Shown here in pieces: positions 24,474-33,361 of a stretch of 64,000 bases of DNA (position 1 is the first letter of the stretch; each line of letters begins with the position of its first letter). The translations under genes were made by a program, and so were the position numbers. Origin of the DNA: Bryobacterales bacterium KBS 96 (GTDB lineage Bacteria; Acidobacteriota; Terriglobia; Bryobacterales; Bryobacteraceae); NCBI GenBank assembly GCA_000381625.1, contig KB906767.1, forward strand, positions 3,305,304 through 3,369,303. Direction: 5' to 3'. The notes under the pieces are model-generated. The model had not been told where the DNA came from. It saw only the letters and a list, made by a program, of their open reading frames with translations, and did not search any database.

Positions 24474-25229
24474 ATGGCAGCTAGCGCCACCAGAACCGCT
24501 CCCGCAAAGGACCTCGTCCACCGCGACGATTTGATTCTGAATCATCTTTCGCTCGTGACGGCGATCGCTACGCGGTTACACGAAACGCTTCCGGTGCATG
24601 TCGATCTCGACGACCTGATTCATGCCGGCGTGATGGGGCTATTCGACGCCGCCGACAAGTACGACAGAGGAAAGCAAGTGGCGTTTCCGGCTTATGCGAA
24701 GCACCGCATCAAGGGCGCAATTCTCGACAGCCTGCGGGACCTCGACTGGGCCTCACGCGACATGCGGCGGCGGCAGAAGCAGATGGACCAGGTGACGCGC
24801 GAGTTGACGGTGCAGTTGAATCGCGAACCCGAGCAAGCCGAGGTTGCCGAACGGATGGGAGTCAGCGGAAACCGCTGGCGCCAGATGATGGTCGATTTCC
24901 GCAATATCGGGATGATCGCGTCACAGAACAACAAACATGAGCGCGAAGATCAGCCGGCGCTGGAGCCGCCTTGCGCGAACGATCATCATCCCGACCGGAT
25001 GTTCGCTCGTTCCGAACTGCGCGAGCGCCTCGGAGGCGCGATGAAGACGCTTCCCAAGCGCTACCAGCAGGTGGTTGCGATGTATTACGACGGCGATATG
25101 ACAATGAAAGAGATCGGCAGCCGGCTCGGCGTGAATGAAAGTCGCGTATCGCAGATCCACAAATCGGCGCTGGCGCGGATGCAGATAGCGCTCGAATCAA
25201 ACGGGATTCAATCGGCGGCGGTATTCTAA
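24474..25229 (+). CDS. RNA polymerase sigma factor, sigma-28 (FliA/WhiG) family
   Basis: A 251-residue alternative sigma factor from the ATG at 24474 (AAGGA 4 nt upstream). Region 2 has HLSLVTAIATRL, VDLDDLIHAGVMGLFDAADK and FPAYAKHRIKGAILDSLRDL, followed by DWASRDMRRRQKQ; the last two strings are the hallmark of the FliA/WhiG/SigB-like group. Region 3 contains NREPEQAEVAERMGVSGNRW. Region 4 has LPKRYQQVVAMYYDGDMTMK and the recognition helix GVNESRVSQIHKSAL. No flagellar or anti-sigma gene is in the window, so the regulon is unknown. A promoter resembling its own expected target lies about 190 bp upstream. It converges on nuoH with a 3-bp gap. Confidence 0.93.
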   Translation: MAASATRTAPAKDLVHRDDLILNHLSLVTAIATRLHETLPVHVDLDDLIHAGVMGLFDAADKYDRGKQVAFPAYAKHRIKGAILDSLRDLDWASRDMRRRQKQMDQVTRELTVQLNREPEQAEVAERMGVSGNRWRQMMVDFRNIGMIASQNNKHEREDQPALEPPCANDHHPDRMFARSELRERLGGAMKTLPKRYQQVVAMYYDGDMTMKEIGSRLGVNESRVSQIHKSALARMQIALESNGIQSAAVF

Positions 25230-25232
25230 GGC

Positions 25233-26414
25233 TCAGGCCATTCCCAGCAGCGCGTTTACGGCGACGCCCAGGAGGCCGATCGGAATTAGCCATTTCCATC
25301 CGAACTTCATGAGTTGGTCGTAGCGCACGCGCGGCAGAGTTCCGCGAATCCAGATCACCGCGTAAATGAATACGGAAAGCTTAAAGAAGAACCAGAAGAG
25401 TCCGGAGAGGATCGGCCGGGAAATGGGGACCAGGAAAACACAACCAATCAGCGCGAAAACCACGGTCAGCACCAGCATGATAGCGGTTTCATAACGATAG
25501 AACGAAGTCCGGGCGATCTTCACGCAGTAGGCTGCCAACGCAAGGAACGATAGCAACGGGACCACGACATCGAATGGGATAACGAGCCAGCCGACATTCG
25601 GAAACGGACTCAGCCAGCCGCCTAAAAACACGGTGACGGCGACACCCGAGATCACTAGAATGTTGCTCCATTCCGCAAGCATGTACAAAGCGAAGCGGAA
25701 TCCGCTGAACTCCGTGTGATAACCCGCGACCAACTCGGATTCGGCTTCGGGCAAATCGAACGGCGCGCGATTGGTCTCAGCAACGCCCGCAACGAAATAC
25801 ACGAAAAACGGAATAAGCATCGCCCCGTAGTTCGAGAAGAGAAACCAGGTATGCCGCGACTGCTGCGCTTTAATAAACGCGTTCAAATCCAATGTGCCGG
25901 CCACCATCACGGCCGCAAGCAAGCCGAGGCTCAAGGCGACTTCGTAGCTCACAAGCTGGGCCGCGCTGCGCAACCCGCCGAGCAGGGGATAGTGGCTGTT
26001 CGAGGCCCATCCGCCCAGAATGATGCCGAGCACGCTCACGGCGGAAACGGAGGCAATCAAAAGAATGCCCACATTGATTTCGGCAACGAATACACCGCGG
26101 CTGAAAGGCAGCACCGTGAACCCCACCAGCGCGGCAACCATGGCGAAGATGGGCGCCAGCAAAAACAGCAGCCGCTCCGCATGGGCGGGCACAATATCTT
26201 CCTTCAACAGAAATTTCAACGCGTCCGCCACCGGCTGGAGCAATCCACGCGGCCCGACGCGCATGGGGCCATAGCGCGCCTGCAAATCGGCCAGCACTTT
26301 ACGCTCGACGAGCGACATGTAGCCGATAAACAGCGGGACAATGGCGAGAATCAGGATTGTGGTGACCACCGGCGTGAACCACGGACTCGCGACAATGGCG
26401 TGCAGAGCCGTCAT
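25233..26414 (-). CDS. nuoH: NADH-quinone oxidoreductase subunit H
   Basis: The ND1-like membrane subunit of complex I that joins the quinone site to the proton pump. It has 393 residues and about eight or nine membrane helices. Signatures are VPLFIGYMSLVERKVLADLQ, YGPMRVGPRGLLQPVADALK and the acidic loop ETNRAPFDLPEAESELVAGY followed by HTEFSG. Its start overlaps the nuoN stop by 4 nt (ATGA), so translation is coupled. In the usual order nuoH stands between nuoG and nuoI; here it is last, after nuoN. The protein looks complete. Confidence 0.95.
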   Translation of the reverse strand: MTALHAIVASPWFTPVVTTILILAIVPLFIGYMSLVERKVLADLQARYGPMRVGPRGLLQPVADALKFLLKEDIVPAHAERLLFLLAPIFAMVAALVGFTVLPFSRGVFVAEINVGILLIASVSAVSVLGIILGGWASNSHYPLLGGLRSAAQLVSYEVALSLGLLAAVMVAGTLDLNAFIKAQQSRHTWFLFSNYGAMLIPFFVYFVAGVAETNRAPFDLPEAESELVAGYHTEFSGFRFALYMLAEWSNILVISGVAVTVFLGGWLSPFPNVGWLVIPFDVVVPLLSFLALAAYCVKIARTSFYRYETAIMLVLTVVFALIGCVFLVPISRPILSGLFWFFFKLSVFIYAVIWIRGTLPRVRYDQLMKFGWKWLIPIGLLGVAVNALLGMA

Positions 26415-27883
26415 TGGCCAACTCCCGAGATCCGGAATCCGAGCCGCAATACAGGCTCGGGAAACACACCGATGAAGAGCGTGAGAGCCGCGGTTGCATA
26501 GAGCGACAACCGGATACCCAGACTTGCCGCCAGAGGCTCGCGCGTTTCGGCCGGCCGCATATACATCTCGCGGACGAGCCGGAAGTAGAAGTAGAGGCTT
26601 ACGACCACGTATGCCGCGGCGATCACGGCGAGCGCATAATGCCGGGTCTCAATGAGCGCCGTAAAGATATAGTATTTCGCGAGGAAGCCGGCCGTCGGCG
26701 GCATCCCGGCGAGCGACAGCAGCAATACGACAAACAGGGCGGCATGAACCGGCCGCGTTGTCGACAGCCCCCTGAGATCGTGAAGATCTTCGCCGGCGAT
26801 GCCGTGGCGGTGGAGAGCGGTCAGCACCGTGAACGCGCCCAGGTTCATCAGCGCGTACACAATCAGATAAACATAAACGCCGCGGAGGCCCATTTGCGTG
26901 CCCGCAATGATGCCCAGCAGAATGTATCCGGCGTGTGCAATGGAGCTATAGGCAAACAGACGTTTCAGCCGATGTTGAGTCAACGCGGCGATGCTGCCGA
27001 CAGTCATGCTGGCGACGGCGGCTACGATCAGCAGCGGCTCCCATAAAGAGCGGACCGATCCGAGCGTCATGGGCAGCAGCCGCAGAATGACGGCGAAAGA
27101 GGCGACCTTGGAGGCAACCGACAAATGCCCCGTCACTGGAGTTGGGGCGCCGTCGTAAGCATCGGGCGCCCACATATGAAACGGCACCGCGGAGATTTTG
27201 AAGAGCAGCCCCGCCACGATCGTGACAACCGCAACAACGACGAATGGGTCGGATGCTCCGCGCCCGCTTACGGCCGACGAAATATCCGCCAGTTCCGTGG
27301 AACCCGCGATTCCATAGAGCAATGAAAATCCATAGAGGATAAATCCTGACGAAACGGCGCCGAGCAGCAGGTATTTCAGCGCCGCCTCATTCGAGCGCCG
27401 ATCGACGCGCGTGAAGCCGACGAGAATATAGAAGCTGATCGAGGTTAACTCGAGGCCCAAGAAGAGCGTGATCAGCTCCGAGGCGGTCGCCATGAAATAC
27501 ATGCCGGCTTGCGCGAAGAGCGCGAGACTGTAATATTCGCCGCTGTGCTCGCGAGTGATCTCCAGGAACCGGTACGATGTCAAAAACAGCAGAACGGTCG
27601 CCCCGAGCACCAGCGCGTTGGAGAAGAATCCAAGGCCGTCGAGTGTGACCGCGCCTTGCGCGCCGGTGTACTGCGAAAGGCCACCGGCGGCCAGCGCGGA
27701 CCACTGGCGCCAAAGCGAAACGCCCGTGATTGCCAAGCCGCAAAGCCCGAAGAGCATCAACCAGCGCCGGCCCCGTGGAATCCTTCGGCCCATCACGTCC
27801 AAGACGAGCGTCCCGCACGCGAACAGGCACATAACGATGGCCGGCAACAGCGTCAGCATGTCGCTGCCGGTGAATACCGGCAT
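26411..27883 (-). CDS. nuoN: NADH-quinone oxidoreductase subunit N
   Basis: An antiporter-like proton-pumping subunit of complex I (ND2), 490 residues, with about 14 helices expected. Typical segments are YFMATASELITLFLGLELTS, FLLYGFS-like packing at SSGFILYGFSLLYGIAGSTE, FKISAVPFHMWAPDAYDGAP and the lysine helix KRLFAYSSIAHAGYILLG. A conserved late motif is SLAGMPPTAGFLAKYYIFTA. Its start codon shares one base with the nuoM stop (TGATG) and its stop overlaps the nuoH start, so it sits in a tightly coupled operon. No damage is seen. Confidence 0.95.
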   Translation of the reverse strand: MPVFTGSDMLTLLPAIVMCLFACGTLVLDVMGRRIPRGRRWLMLFGLCGLAITGVSLWRQWSALAAGGLSQYTGAQGAVTLDGLGFFSNALVLGATVLLFLTSYRFLEITREHSGEYYSLALFAQAGMYFMATASELITLFLGLELTSISFYILVGFTRVDRRSNEAALKYLLLGAVSSGFILYGFSLLYGIAGSTELADISSAVSGRGASDPFVVVAVVTIVAGLLFKISAVPFHMWAPDAYDGAPTPVTGHLSVASKVASFAVILRLLPMTLGSVRSLWEPLLIVAAVASMTVGSIAALTQHRLKRLFAYSSIAHAGYILLGIIAGTQMGLRGVYVYLIVYALMNLGAFTVLTALHRHGIAGEDLHDLRGLSTTRPVHAALFVVLLLSLAGMPPTAGFLAKYYIFTALIETRHYALAVIAAAYVVVSLYFYFRLVREMYMRPAETREPLAASLGIRLSLYATAALTLFIGVFPEPVLRLGFRISGVGQ

Positions 27884-29601
27884 CAGCGCGCCTCCACCTG
27901 GATGAGGGACAAGAAAGTGGAGCGGTACAAAAGGCGTGGCGCACGATTCTTCCTGCCCGCGGACAGTTTACTGCCCGCGCCCTGCGTCAAGGCAGGAGTC
28001 GTGGGGGCCAAAGCCGGCCGCCAGCACGCTGAAGGGCTGGCCACGGTCTCTTGTGTACTCACGTTCCTGCCGGGCGGCGTGGCGGGAGAGGAATCGGCGA
28101 TTCCCGAGCGGGGATCAGGCGCCAGCCGCATAAGGATGTTTTGCACCGGCTTTTCCAAAACGGCAAACAACGGCCGGGGATAGATGCCAATTGCGAATGC
28201 GAGAAAAACCAGCGGCAGAACCAGCAAACGCTCTCTTGGAAATAGATCGCGCAAGCTCTTGTTTTCCTCTTGCTTCAGCGGACCGAGCATCGTGCGCTGG
28301 AACAACCACAGTAAATAGGCGGCCCCCAGAATCAGCCCGATTACTCCCACAACGGCCCACCACAAATTCACTTGGAAGGCGCCGGAAAGAATCGTGAATT
28401 CTCCGATGAACCCATTCAGCAGCGGCAGTCCCGCGGAGGCGAACACCGTGATCGCAAATACTGTTGCATAAAACGGCATCACTTGCGCAACGCCGCCGAA
28501 TTCGGAAATCTCGCGCGTATGCCGGCGCTCGTAGATGAACCCCACTAGCAGAAACAGCAGGCCGGTGGTGATGCCATGGTTCACCTGCTGGATCACGCTG
28601 CCTGTCAACCCCTTCGCGTTCAGGGCAAAAATACCTAACGTGCAAAAGCCCATATGGCTGACGGAGGAATAGGCGACCAGCCGTTTCCAATCGCGCTGAG
28701 TCAGACATACTAACGCGCCGTAAATAATTGCGATCAACGAGAGCGCGACCATCAGTTGTACGATCCAGGTCTGCGTGGACGCTTTCGGCAGCAAGGGAAG
28801 CGAGAACCGCAGAAAGCCATAAGTGCCCATCTTCAGCAGCAGACTTGCCAGCAAAACGGAGCCGGCAGTCGGCGCTTCCGTATGCGCATCGGGGAGCCAG
28901 GTGTGCAGCGGAAACATGGGTATCTTCACGGCAAACCCGAGAAAGAGAGCGAAAAAGATCCATTCCTCAGTGCCTGCCGGCAGATTCAGGGTCAGTAACT
29001 TCTGCAGCTCGAAAGTATAGACGCCATACTGCGCCGCGTACTGAAAATACAGAGCGAGGAAACCGAGCAGCATGAAGAGGCTGCCCAGCAGCGTATACAG
29101 GAAGAACTTGATGGCAGCGTAGCCGCGCCGCTCGCCTCCGTAAATGCCAATGAGGAAATACATCGGAATCAGCACGACGTCCCAGAACAGATAAAACAGG
29201 AACAGGTCGAGCGAAAGGAATACGCCGAGAACGCCTGTTTCAAGCAGAAGGATCATCGAGTAGAACAGCTTCGATCGATCGGTAATGGAGCGCCACGAGC
29301 ACAGGACGGCGATGGCGCTGATTAGAGTTGTCAACAGAACCATTAGCAGAGAAATGCCATCCATGCCGAGCAGATACTGCGCGCCGATGGAAGGAATCCA
29401 CTGCGCGCGTTCCATAAATTGATAGCCGCCCGCGTTGATATCAAAACGGATAATGAGGCAGAGCGAAAGCAAAAAAGTGGCGATGGAGACGGCGTTCGCC
29501 CATCCACGGATCAGCTTCCGATTTTCGGAAGGCATCGCCAGAAGGACCAGCATTCCGGCAAGCGGAAGGAAGAGAATCGAACTGAGAAGGTGAGATGTCA
29601 T
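27883..29601 (-). CDS. nuoM: NADH-quinone oxidoreductase subunit M with an extra C-terminal tail
   Basis: An antiporter-like proton-pumping subunit of complex I (ND4), 572 residues from the ATG at 29601. The conserved parts are SLDLFLFYLFWDVVLIPMYF, VKIPMFPLHTWLPDAHTEAP, WKRLVAYSSVSHMGFCTLGI and SAGLPLLNGFIGEFTILSGA. The family usually ends near ILMRLAP. Here about 77 further residues follow (encoded by about 27886-28116), rich in Pro, Ala, Ser, Thr and Arg and without membrane character. The tail overlaps a dispersed DNA repeat (27936-28045). The stop still abuts nuoN. The core should function; the tail is probably a late addition. Confidence 0.94.
   Translation of the reverse strand: MTSHLLSSILFLPLAGMLVLLAMPSENRKLIRGWANAVSIATFLLSLCLIIRFDINAGGYQFMERAQWIPSIGAQYLLGMDGISLLMVLLTTLISAIAVLCSWRSITDRSKLFYSMILLLETGVLGVFLSLDLFLFYLFWDVVLIPMYFLIGIYGGERRGYAAIKFFLYTLLGSLFMLLGFLALYFQYAAQYGVYTFELQKLLTLNLPAGTEEWIFFALFLGFAVKIPMFPLHTWLPDAHTEAPTAGSVLLASLLLKMGTYGFLRFSLPLLPKASTQTWIVQLMVALSLIAIIYGALVCLTQRDWKRLVAYSSVSHMGFCTLGIFALNAKGLTGSVIQQVNHGITTGLLFLLVGFIYERRHTREISEFGGVAQVMPFYATVFAITVFASAGLPLLNGFIGEFTILSGAFQVNLWWAVVGVIGLILGAAYLLWLFQRTMLGPLKQEENKSLRDLFPRERLLVLPLVFLAFAIGIYPRPLFAVLEKPVQNILMRLAPDPRSGIADSSPATPPGRNVSTQETVASPSACWRPALAPTTPALTQGAGSKLSAGRKNRAPRLLYRSTFLSLIQVEAR
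27936..28045. repeat. Dispersed GTGGCGCACGATT repeat, copy A (inside nuoM tail)
   Basis: It starts with GTGGCGCACGATT at 27936-27948 and contains GCCAAAGCCGGCCGCCAGCA and GCTGAAG further on. Read in reverse it parallels copy B at 33362-33480 in order: CTTCAGCG-GCTG, a CCGGC-rich palindromic part and AATCGTGCGCCAC at the end. It lies within the non-conserved C-terminal tail of NuoM. Confidence 0.45.
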
Positions 29602-29609
29602 CGACGGGT

Positions 29610-31517
29610 TCAGCGGGTCAGATAGTATCCGAGCGCAGCCAGAAGCCCAGCCACGAAAAGAAACGCATAGGTTTGCAGAAATCCTGTTTGCAGAGATCGC
29701 ACGGGAGCGGACAGAAACCCGACAGCGCCGGAACTGGACCGCACCAGGCCATCGAGAATCCAACGGTCGAACCAACGAAACACACGCGAAATCTGGCGGG
29801 CGAGCCACGCGGCGCCGTTCACCGTTTCGTCAATGATGCGCTCGTCGGCGCGGGCGGCGCCCGAAGCGGTCCTCAGGATCGTGCCATTCAAAATCTGTTC
29901 CTCATAAAGGGCGTCGATGTACCAGCGATTTCGGAGAAAATCGACAATCGGGCTGAATCGCCGGTCGAGCGCCGCGCGCCGGTCCGGGACGACCAGGTAA
30001 TAGCGCCAGGCAAGCCAGATGCCGCACGCCGCGATCACGCCTGAGGCTATCATCAGCGGCCAGGCGGACCAATCGATCAGCGGCAGCACCCAGCCTCCCA
30101 GCACGCAAAACGCGCTCAAGACATACATCGGGACCGTCATGACTGCCGGCGATTCGTGAACGGGATCGCGCGACTGCCGCGCCTCGCCATAGAAGGCAAG
30201 GAACATCAGGCGCCACGCATAAATTGCAGTCAGCAGCGATGTGAACAGTCCCACAATGAGGAATACCCATCCATTTGGCGCGTTCAAGGTCTCACCAAGA
30301 ATGGCGTCTTTGGAGAAGAATCCAGCGAAACCTGGAACAGCCGCCAGCGCCATGGACGCAATCCACATGACGCGGAACGTGGCCGGCATCTCGCGCCGGA
30401 GTCCGCCCATGTGCTTGAGATTCTGCTCGCCGTCGAGGGCATGAATCAACGATCCGGCGCCGAGAAATAACAGCGACTTAAAGAAAGCGTGCGTGAACAG
30501 GTGAAACAGGGCGGCCCGATAGGCGCCAACTCCCAATGCGACAAACATAAAGCCGATCTGGCTGATGGTCGAATACGCCAGAACGCGTTTGATGTCGTTT
30601 TCGGCCAAGGCGATACTTGCGGCGACAAGAGCCGTGATTGTGCCAATGATTGCCGTCGCCAGGCTTACTTCCGGCGCTTGGCTGAATAGAAAGCTAGACC
30701 GCGCGATGAGATAAACACCCGCGCACACCATGGTGGCTGAGTGGATGAGCGCCGATACGGGCGTCGGCCCCTCCATGGCATCGGGAAGCCAGATGTGAAG
30801 AGGAAACTGAGCGGACTTGCCCATCGCGCCGACAAGGAGGAACGATGCGGCGAGCGTGATGCTTGTGTCGCTCCAGTGCGCGGCGCTTGACGCCACACCT
30901 CCGTAGTGGGCGGTGCCCGCCTTGAGCATGAGAAATAATATGCCGAGCACCATGGCCGCGTCGGCGGCGCGATTGATGATGAATGCCTTCATGCCTGCGA
31001 CGCCCGCCTGCCAGCGGCCGTAATGGAATCCGATCAGCAGATAACTCGCGAAGCCGACGCCTTCCCATCCGGCGAACAGCAGCAGATAATTGTTCGCGAG
31101 CACCAAAATCTGCATCATTGCAACGAAAAAATTGAGCCCGCCGAAGAACCGGTACAGAGCGGCATCATGGCTCATATAAACGGTCGAGTAGATATGAATC
31201 AGCGTTCCTATGCCCGCGATCAGCAGCATGAGCTCCGCGCTCAGCGGATCGAGCAACAGTCCCCATTCGCCGCCCGCAAACCATGTCCCGCCGCGGATCT
31301 CAAAACGGTGGCCAGGCAACATGAGGGCCTGCCAGGCGCAGATTGCCGCGACCAGAAAACTGAGAGCAACAAGAGTGCTGCAAACGATGCCTGGAACGCG
31401 AGATGGCTGGTCGGGGTCGTGGTCAATGGCGCGCCCGAAGAACAGCATCAAGGCTGCTCCCAGCAGCGGTAGTCCCGGCGCCAGCCAGATGGCGGGCAGA
31501 ATGGTCGTGCCTACCAT
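29610..31517 (-). CDS. nuoL: NADH-quinone oxidoreductase subunit L
   Basis: The largest antiporter-like subunit of complex I (ND5), 635 residues, with the long lateral helix at the C-terminus. Markers are FFVAMMQILVLANNYLLLFA, GWEGVGFASYLLIGFHYGRW, GKSAQFPLHIWLPDAMEGPT, the lysine-bearing NDIKRVLAYSTISQIGFMFV and MALAAVPGFAGFFSKDAILG. The C-terminal region (RAALDRRFSPIVDFLRNRWY) corresponds to the segment leading to the lateral helix. It overlaps nuoK by 7 nt and is 8 bp from nuoM, so it is in the same operon. It is complete and of normal length. Confidence 0.95.
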   Translation of the reverse strand: MVGTTILPAIWLAPGLPLLGAALMLFFGRAIDHDPDQPSRVPGIVCSTLVALSFLVAAICAWQALMLPGHRFEIRGGTWFAGGEWGLLLDPLSAELMLLIAGIGTLIHIYSTVYMSHDAALYRFFGGLNFFVAMMQILVLANNYLLLFAGWEGVGFASYLLIGFHYGRWQAGVAGMKAFIINRAADAAMVLGILFLMLKAGTAHYGGVASSAAHWSDTSITLAASFLLVGAMGKSAQFPLHIWLPDAMEGPTPVSALIHSATMVCAGVYLIARSSFLFSQAPEVSLATAIIGTITALVAASIALAENDIKRVLAYSTISQIGFMFVALGVGAYRAALFHLFTHAFFKSLLFLGAGSLIHALDGEQNLKHMGGLRREMPATFRVMWIASMALAAVPGFAGFFSKDAILGETLNAPNGWVFLIVGLFTSLLTAIYAWRLMFLAFYGEARQSRDPVHESPAVMTVPMYVLSAFCVLGGWVLPLIDWSAWPLMIASGVIAACGIWLAWRYYLVVPDRRAALDRRFSPIVDFLRNRWYIDALYEEQILNGTILRTASGAARADERIIDETVNGAAWLARQISRVFRWFDRWILDGLVRSSSGAVGFLSAPVRSLQTGFLQTYAFLFVAGLLAALGYYLTR

Positions 31518-31822
31518 TTCAAAAGGTCGAGATCGTCGGCGATCACCGTGCCGCGATTCCGGAACAGCGCGATCAATACTGCGAGGCCTACTGCCGCTTC
31601 GGCTACGGCGACGGCCATCACCGTCAGCACAAAAATCTGCCCCTGTATTTGAGCGTGCATGCGCGAAAAAGCGGCCAAGTTGATGTTCACGGCGTTAAGG
31701 ATCAACTCGATGGACATGAGGATGACGACAATGTTGCGGCGCAGCAGCACGCCAACGGTTCCGATGACGAGCAGGAGCGCGCTCAATACAAGGTAGTGGA
31801 TTGGTGAAATCGCGTGAAGCAT
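31511..31822 (-). CDS. nuoK: NADH-quinone oxidoreductase subunit K
   Basis: A small complex I subunit (ND4L), 103 residues from the ATG at 31822, with three membrane helices. It contains YLVLSALLLVIGTVGVLLRR, the conserved acidic helix VVILMSIELILNAVNINLAA and a second glutamate in VAVAEAAVGLAVLIALFRNR. Both glutamates belong to the proton path. It lies 10 bp from nuoJ and overlaps nuoL. Confidence 0.95.
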   Translation of the reverse strand: MLHAISPIHYLVLSALLLVIGTVGVLLRRNIVVILMSIELILNAVNINLAAFSRMHAQIQGQIFVLTVMAVAVAEAAVGLAVLIALFRNRGTVIADDLDLLKW

Positions 31823-31832
31823 CGTGTTCGGC

Positions 31833-32333
31833 TTACTGCGCTTTCCGGGTTTGCCCCATCCAGACCGCTCCGATAATCGCAACCAGCAGGACGATAGAGG
31901 TCAACTCGAACGCAACAAGATAGTGCGAGAACAAGACGTCGGCCAGCGCCTCGGTATTCGGCGGTAATGTAGCAGCCGGCGCCGTTTCGGGCAGGTTCCC
32001 GCGGCACAGCAGAAACAGCAATTCCGCCGCGAGCCCCAGTCCCGCAAGCATCACCACGGGCCAGCTCTTCCTGAATTGGCGCACTCGCGCAGCCGCTTCG
32101 AGATTCACCAGCATGATGACGAACAGAAACAGCAAAACAACGCCGCCCACATATAAAATCAATTGGGCTACGAACAGGAATTCGGCCCCGAGCAACAGGA
32201 AAATACCCGCCACTCCGAGCAGCGAAACGACCAGGCATACGGCGCTCATCACAGCATTGCGCCGCGTAATCGTAAGAATGCCGCCGCCGAGCACAAGCAC
32301 ACTGAAGAAGTAGAACAGCAGGACGTCAATCAT
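31833..32333 (-). CDS. nuoJ: NADH-quinone oxidoreductase subunit J
   Basis: A complex I membrane subunit (ND6), 166 residues from the ATG at 32333; the frame is open upstream into nuoI but that is overlap, not protein. Signatures are FFSVLVLGGGILTITRRNAV, LLLGAEFLFVAQLILYVGGV and VLLFLFVIMLVNLE. The C-terminal helix is FELTSIVLLVAIIGAVWMG. The gene starts 5 bp after the nuoI stop, so it is within the operon. Confidence 0.93.
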   Translation of the reverse strand: MIDVLLFYFFSVLVLGGGILTITRRNAVMSAVCLVVSLLGVAGIFLLLGAEFLFVAQLILYVGGVVLLFLFVIMLVNLEAAARVRQFRKSWPVVMLAGLGLAAELLFLLCRGNLPETAPAATLPPNTEALADVLFSHYLVAFELTSIVLLVAIIGAVWMGQTRKAQ

Positions 32334-32338
32334 GAGGA

Positions 32339-32794
32339 TCAGTGCTCGTATGTCAAGGGCCGGGGACCCTCTTCGAGCATCTGCCGGTCCCAGATGAGGC
32401 CTTCCCGCGAGTAGCTCGCCAGTTCGAAATCCTGCGTAAGCTCCAGCGCGTCCACCGGGCACGCGTCCTCGCAGAGGCCGCAGAACATGCAGCGGGAGAG
32501 GTCGTAGGTGAACGTCGTCAGTACTTTGTGCTTGGTTTGCGGATCGCGCTCGCTTCCAACCAAAATCAGCTTTTCCGGACAGGCAATAGCGCAGAGATCA
32601 CAGGCAATGCACATAGTGTCGCCGGTATCCGGATTAATGTTCAGGCGCGGCGCTCCGCGGTAACGCTCGGCGACCTCGGGCCGCTCCTCCGGATACTGCT
32701 CAGTCGCGATGTTGCTTGGCCTCTGTTGCCGGAACGTGACGCGCAGACCTGCAAGCAGGTCCAGGAGCAGAAGTTTGTGGATCCATTTCTTCAT
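32339..32794 (-). CDS. nuoI: NADH-quinone oxidoreductase subunit I
   Basis: A 2x[4Fe-4S] ferredoxin-like subunit of complex I that passes electrons toward the quinone site, 151 residues from the ATG at 32794. The two cluster motifs are CIACDLCAIACP and CMFCGLCEDACP. The stretch RYRGAPRLNINPDTGDTMCI is typical of NuoI, as is the C-terminal FELASYSREGLIWDRQMLEE. It is the first gene of the nuo set in this window. Upstream subunits A-G are absent here, so the complex must be completed from another locus. Confidence 0.95.
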   Translation of the reverse strand: MKKWIHKLLLLDLLAGLRVTFRQQRPSNIATEQYPEERPEVAERYRGAPRLNINPDTGDTMCIACDLCAIACPEKLILVGSERDPQTKHKVLTTFTYDLSRCMFCGLCEDACPVDALELTQDFELASYSREGLIWDRQMLEEGPRPLTYEH

Positions 32795-33024
32795 TGTGGT
32801 CGCGGGCCACAGGCACACCAGCCGCTCAACGGCATGCCCATACCGGAATCCGGCGCTCTAAGGAAATGCGGGTGGGGTATGAATGCCCGGGGAACAACTT
32901 CTAATTACATGGTAGCGGGTCGGCCGGAAGCGGGCGAGGAGAATACATCCAACGGCAACTACCGTTACTCAATAGGGTTTATGGACATCTTTCCGGAACC
33001 GGAGAAATCCAAGCGGTGGGAGTG

Positions 33025-33354
33025 TTAGCCCGGGCCCGTGCCGGAGGCCGCTTCGCTCTGTCGTTCGCCCTCTTCGGCGGCGTCGGCGCCACCGGCAACC
33101 GCTTCGGCAAGCACCTGACGCGCCTGGTCGGCCCGCTCGCGCGCAACCAGCACCTCGAAGGGGACACTTGGAATTTGCGAAAAGCCGTTAATAATCGCGT
33201 CGATACCGGCGGCTGTCAAAACGCTATGAATGCCGACGGCCTCCATCTCGGCGCTCGGGCCCATTCCCGACCAGATCACTTCGGCGTCCATGTTATGAGA
33301 GGGGTCGGCGTGGGCAAATTCATCCTCTGCACGATCAGCCATATTCATGAGCAT
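33025..33354 (-). CDS. DUF2007-like small protein
   Basis: A 109-residue cytosolic protein. The core VIWSGMGPSAEMEAVGIHSV, then LTAAGIDAIINGFSQIPSVP, then FEVLVARERADQARQVLAEA has the layout of DUF2007: a helix that follows a Gly-Pro turn, a strand with Asn-Gly, and the final V-ARE-ADQAR-L helix. This family is called putative signal-transducing protein, without experimental role. The tail is acidic and Gly/Ala-rich. The start could be any of three nearby ATG codons and no ribosome site decides between them. It lies alone, about 165 bp from mqnD. Confidence 0.65.
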   Translation of the reverse strand: MLMNMADRAEDEFAHADPSHNMDAEVIWSGMGPSAEMEAVGIHSVLTAAGIDAIINGFSQIPSVPFEVLVARERADQARQVLAEAVAGGADAAEEGERQSEAASGTGPG

Positions 33355-33361
33355 ACCGCGC

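Noticed and set aside
32909-33028. 39-codon plus-strand frame in the gap before nuoI, ending FMDIFPEPEKSKRWEC
   Set aside because: It is short, without a ribosome site or recognisable feature; the same gap should hold the nuo promoter on the other strand.
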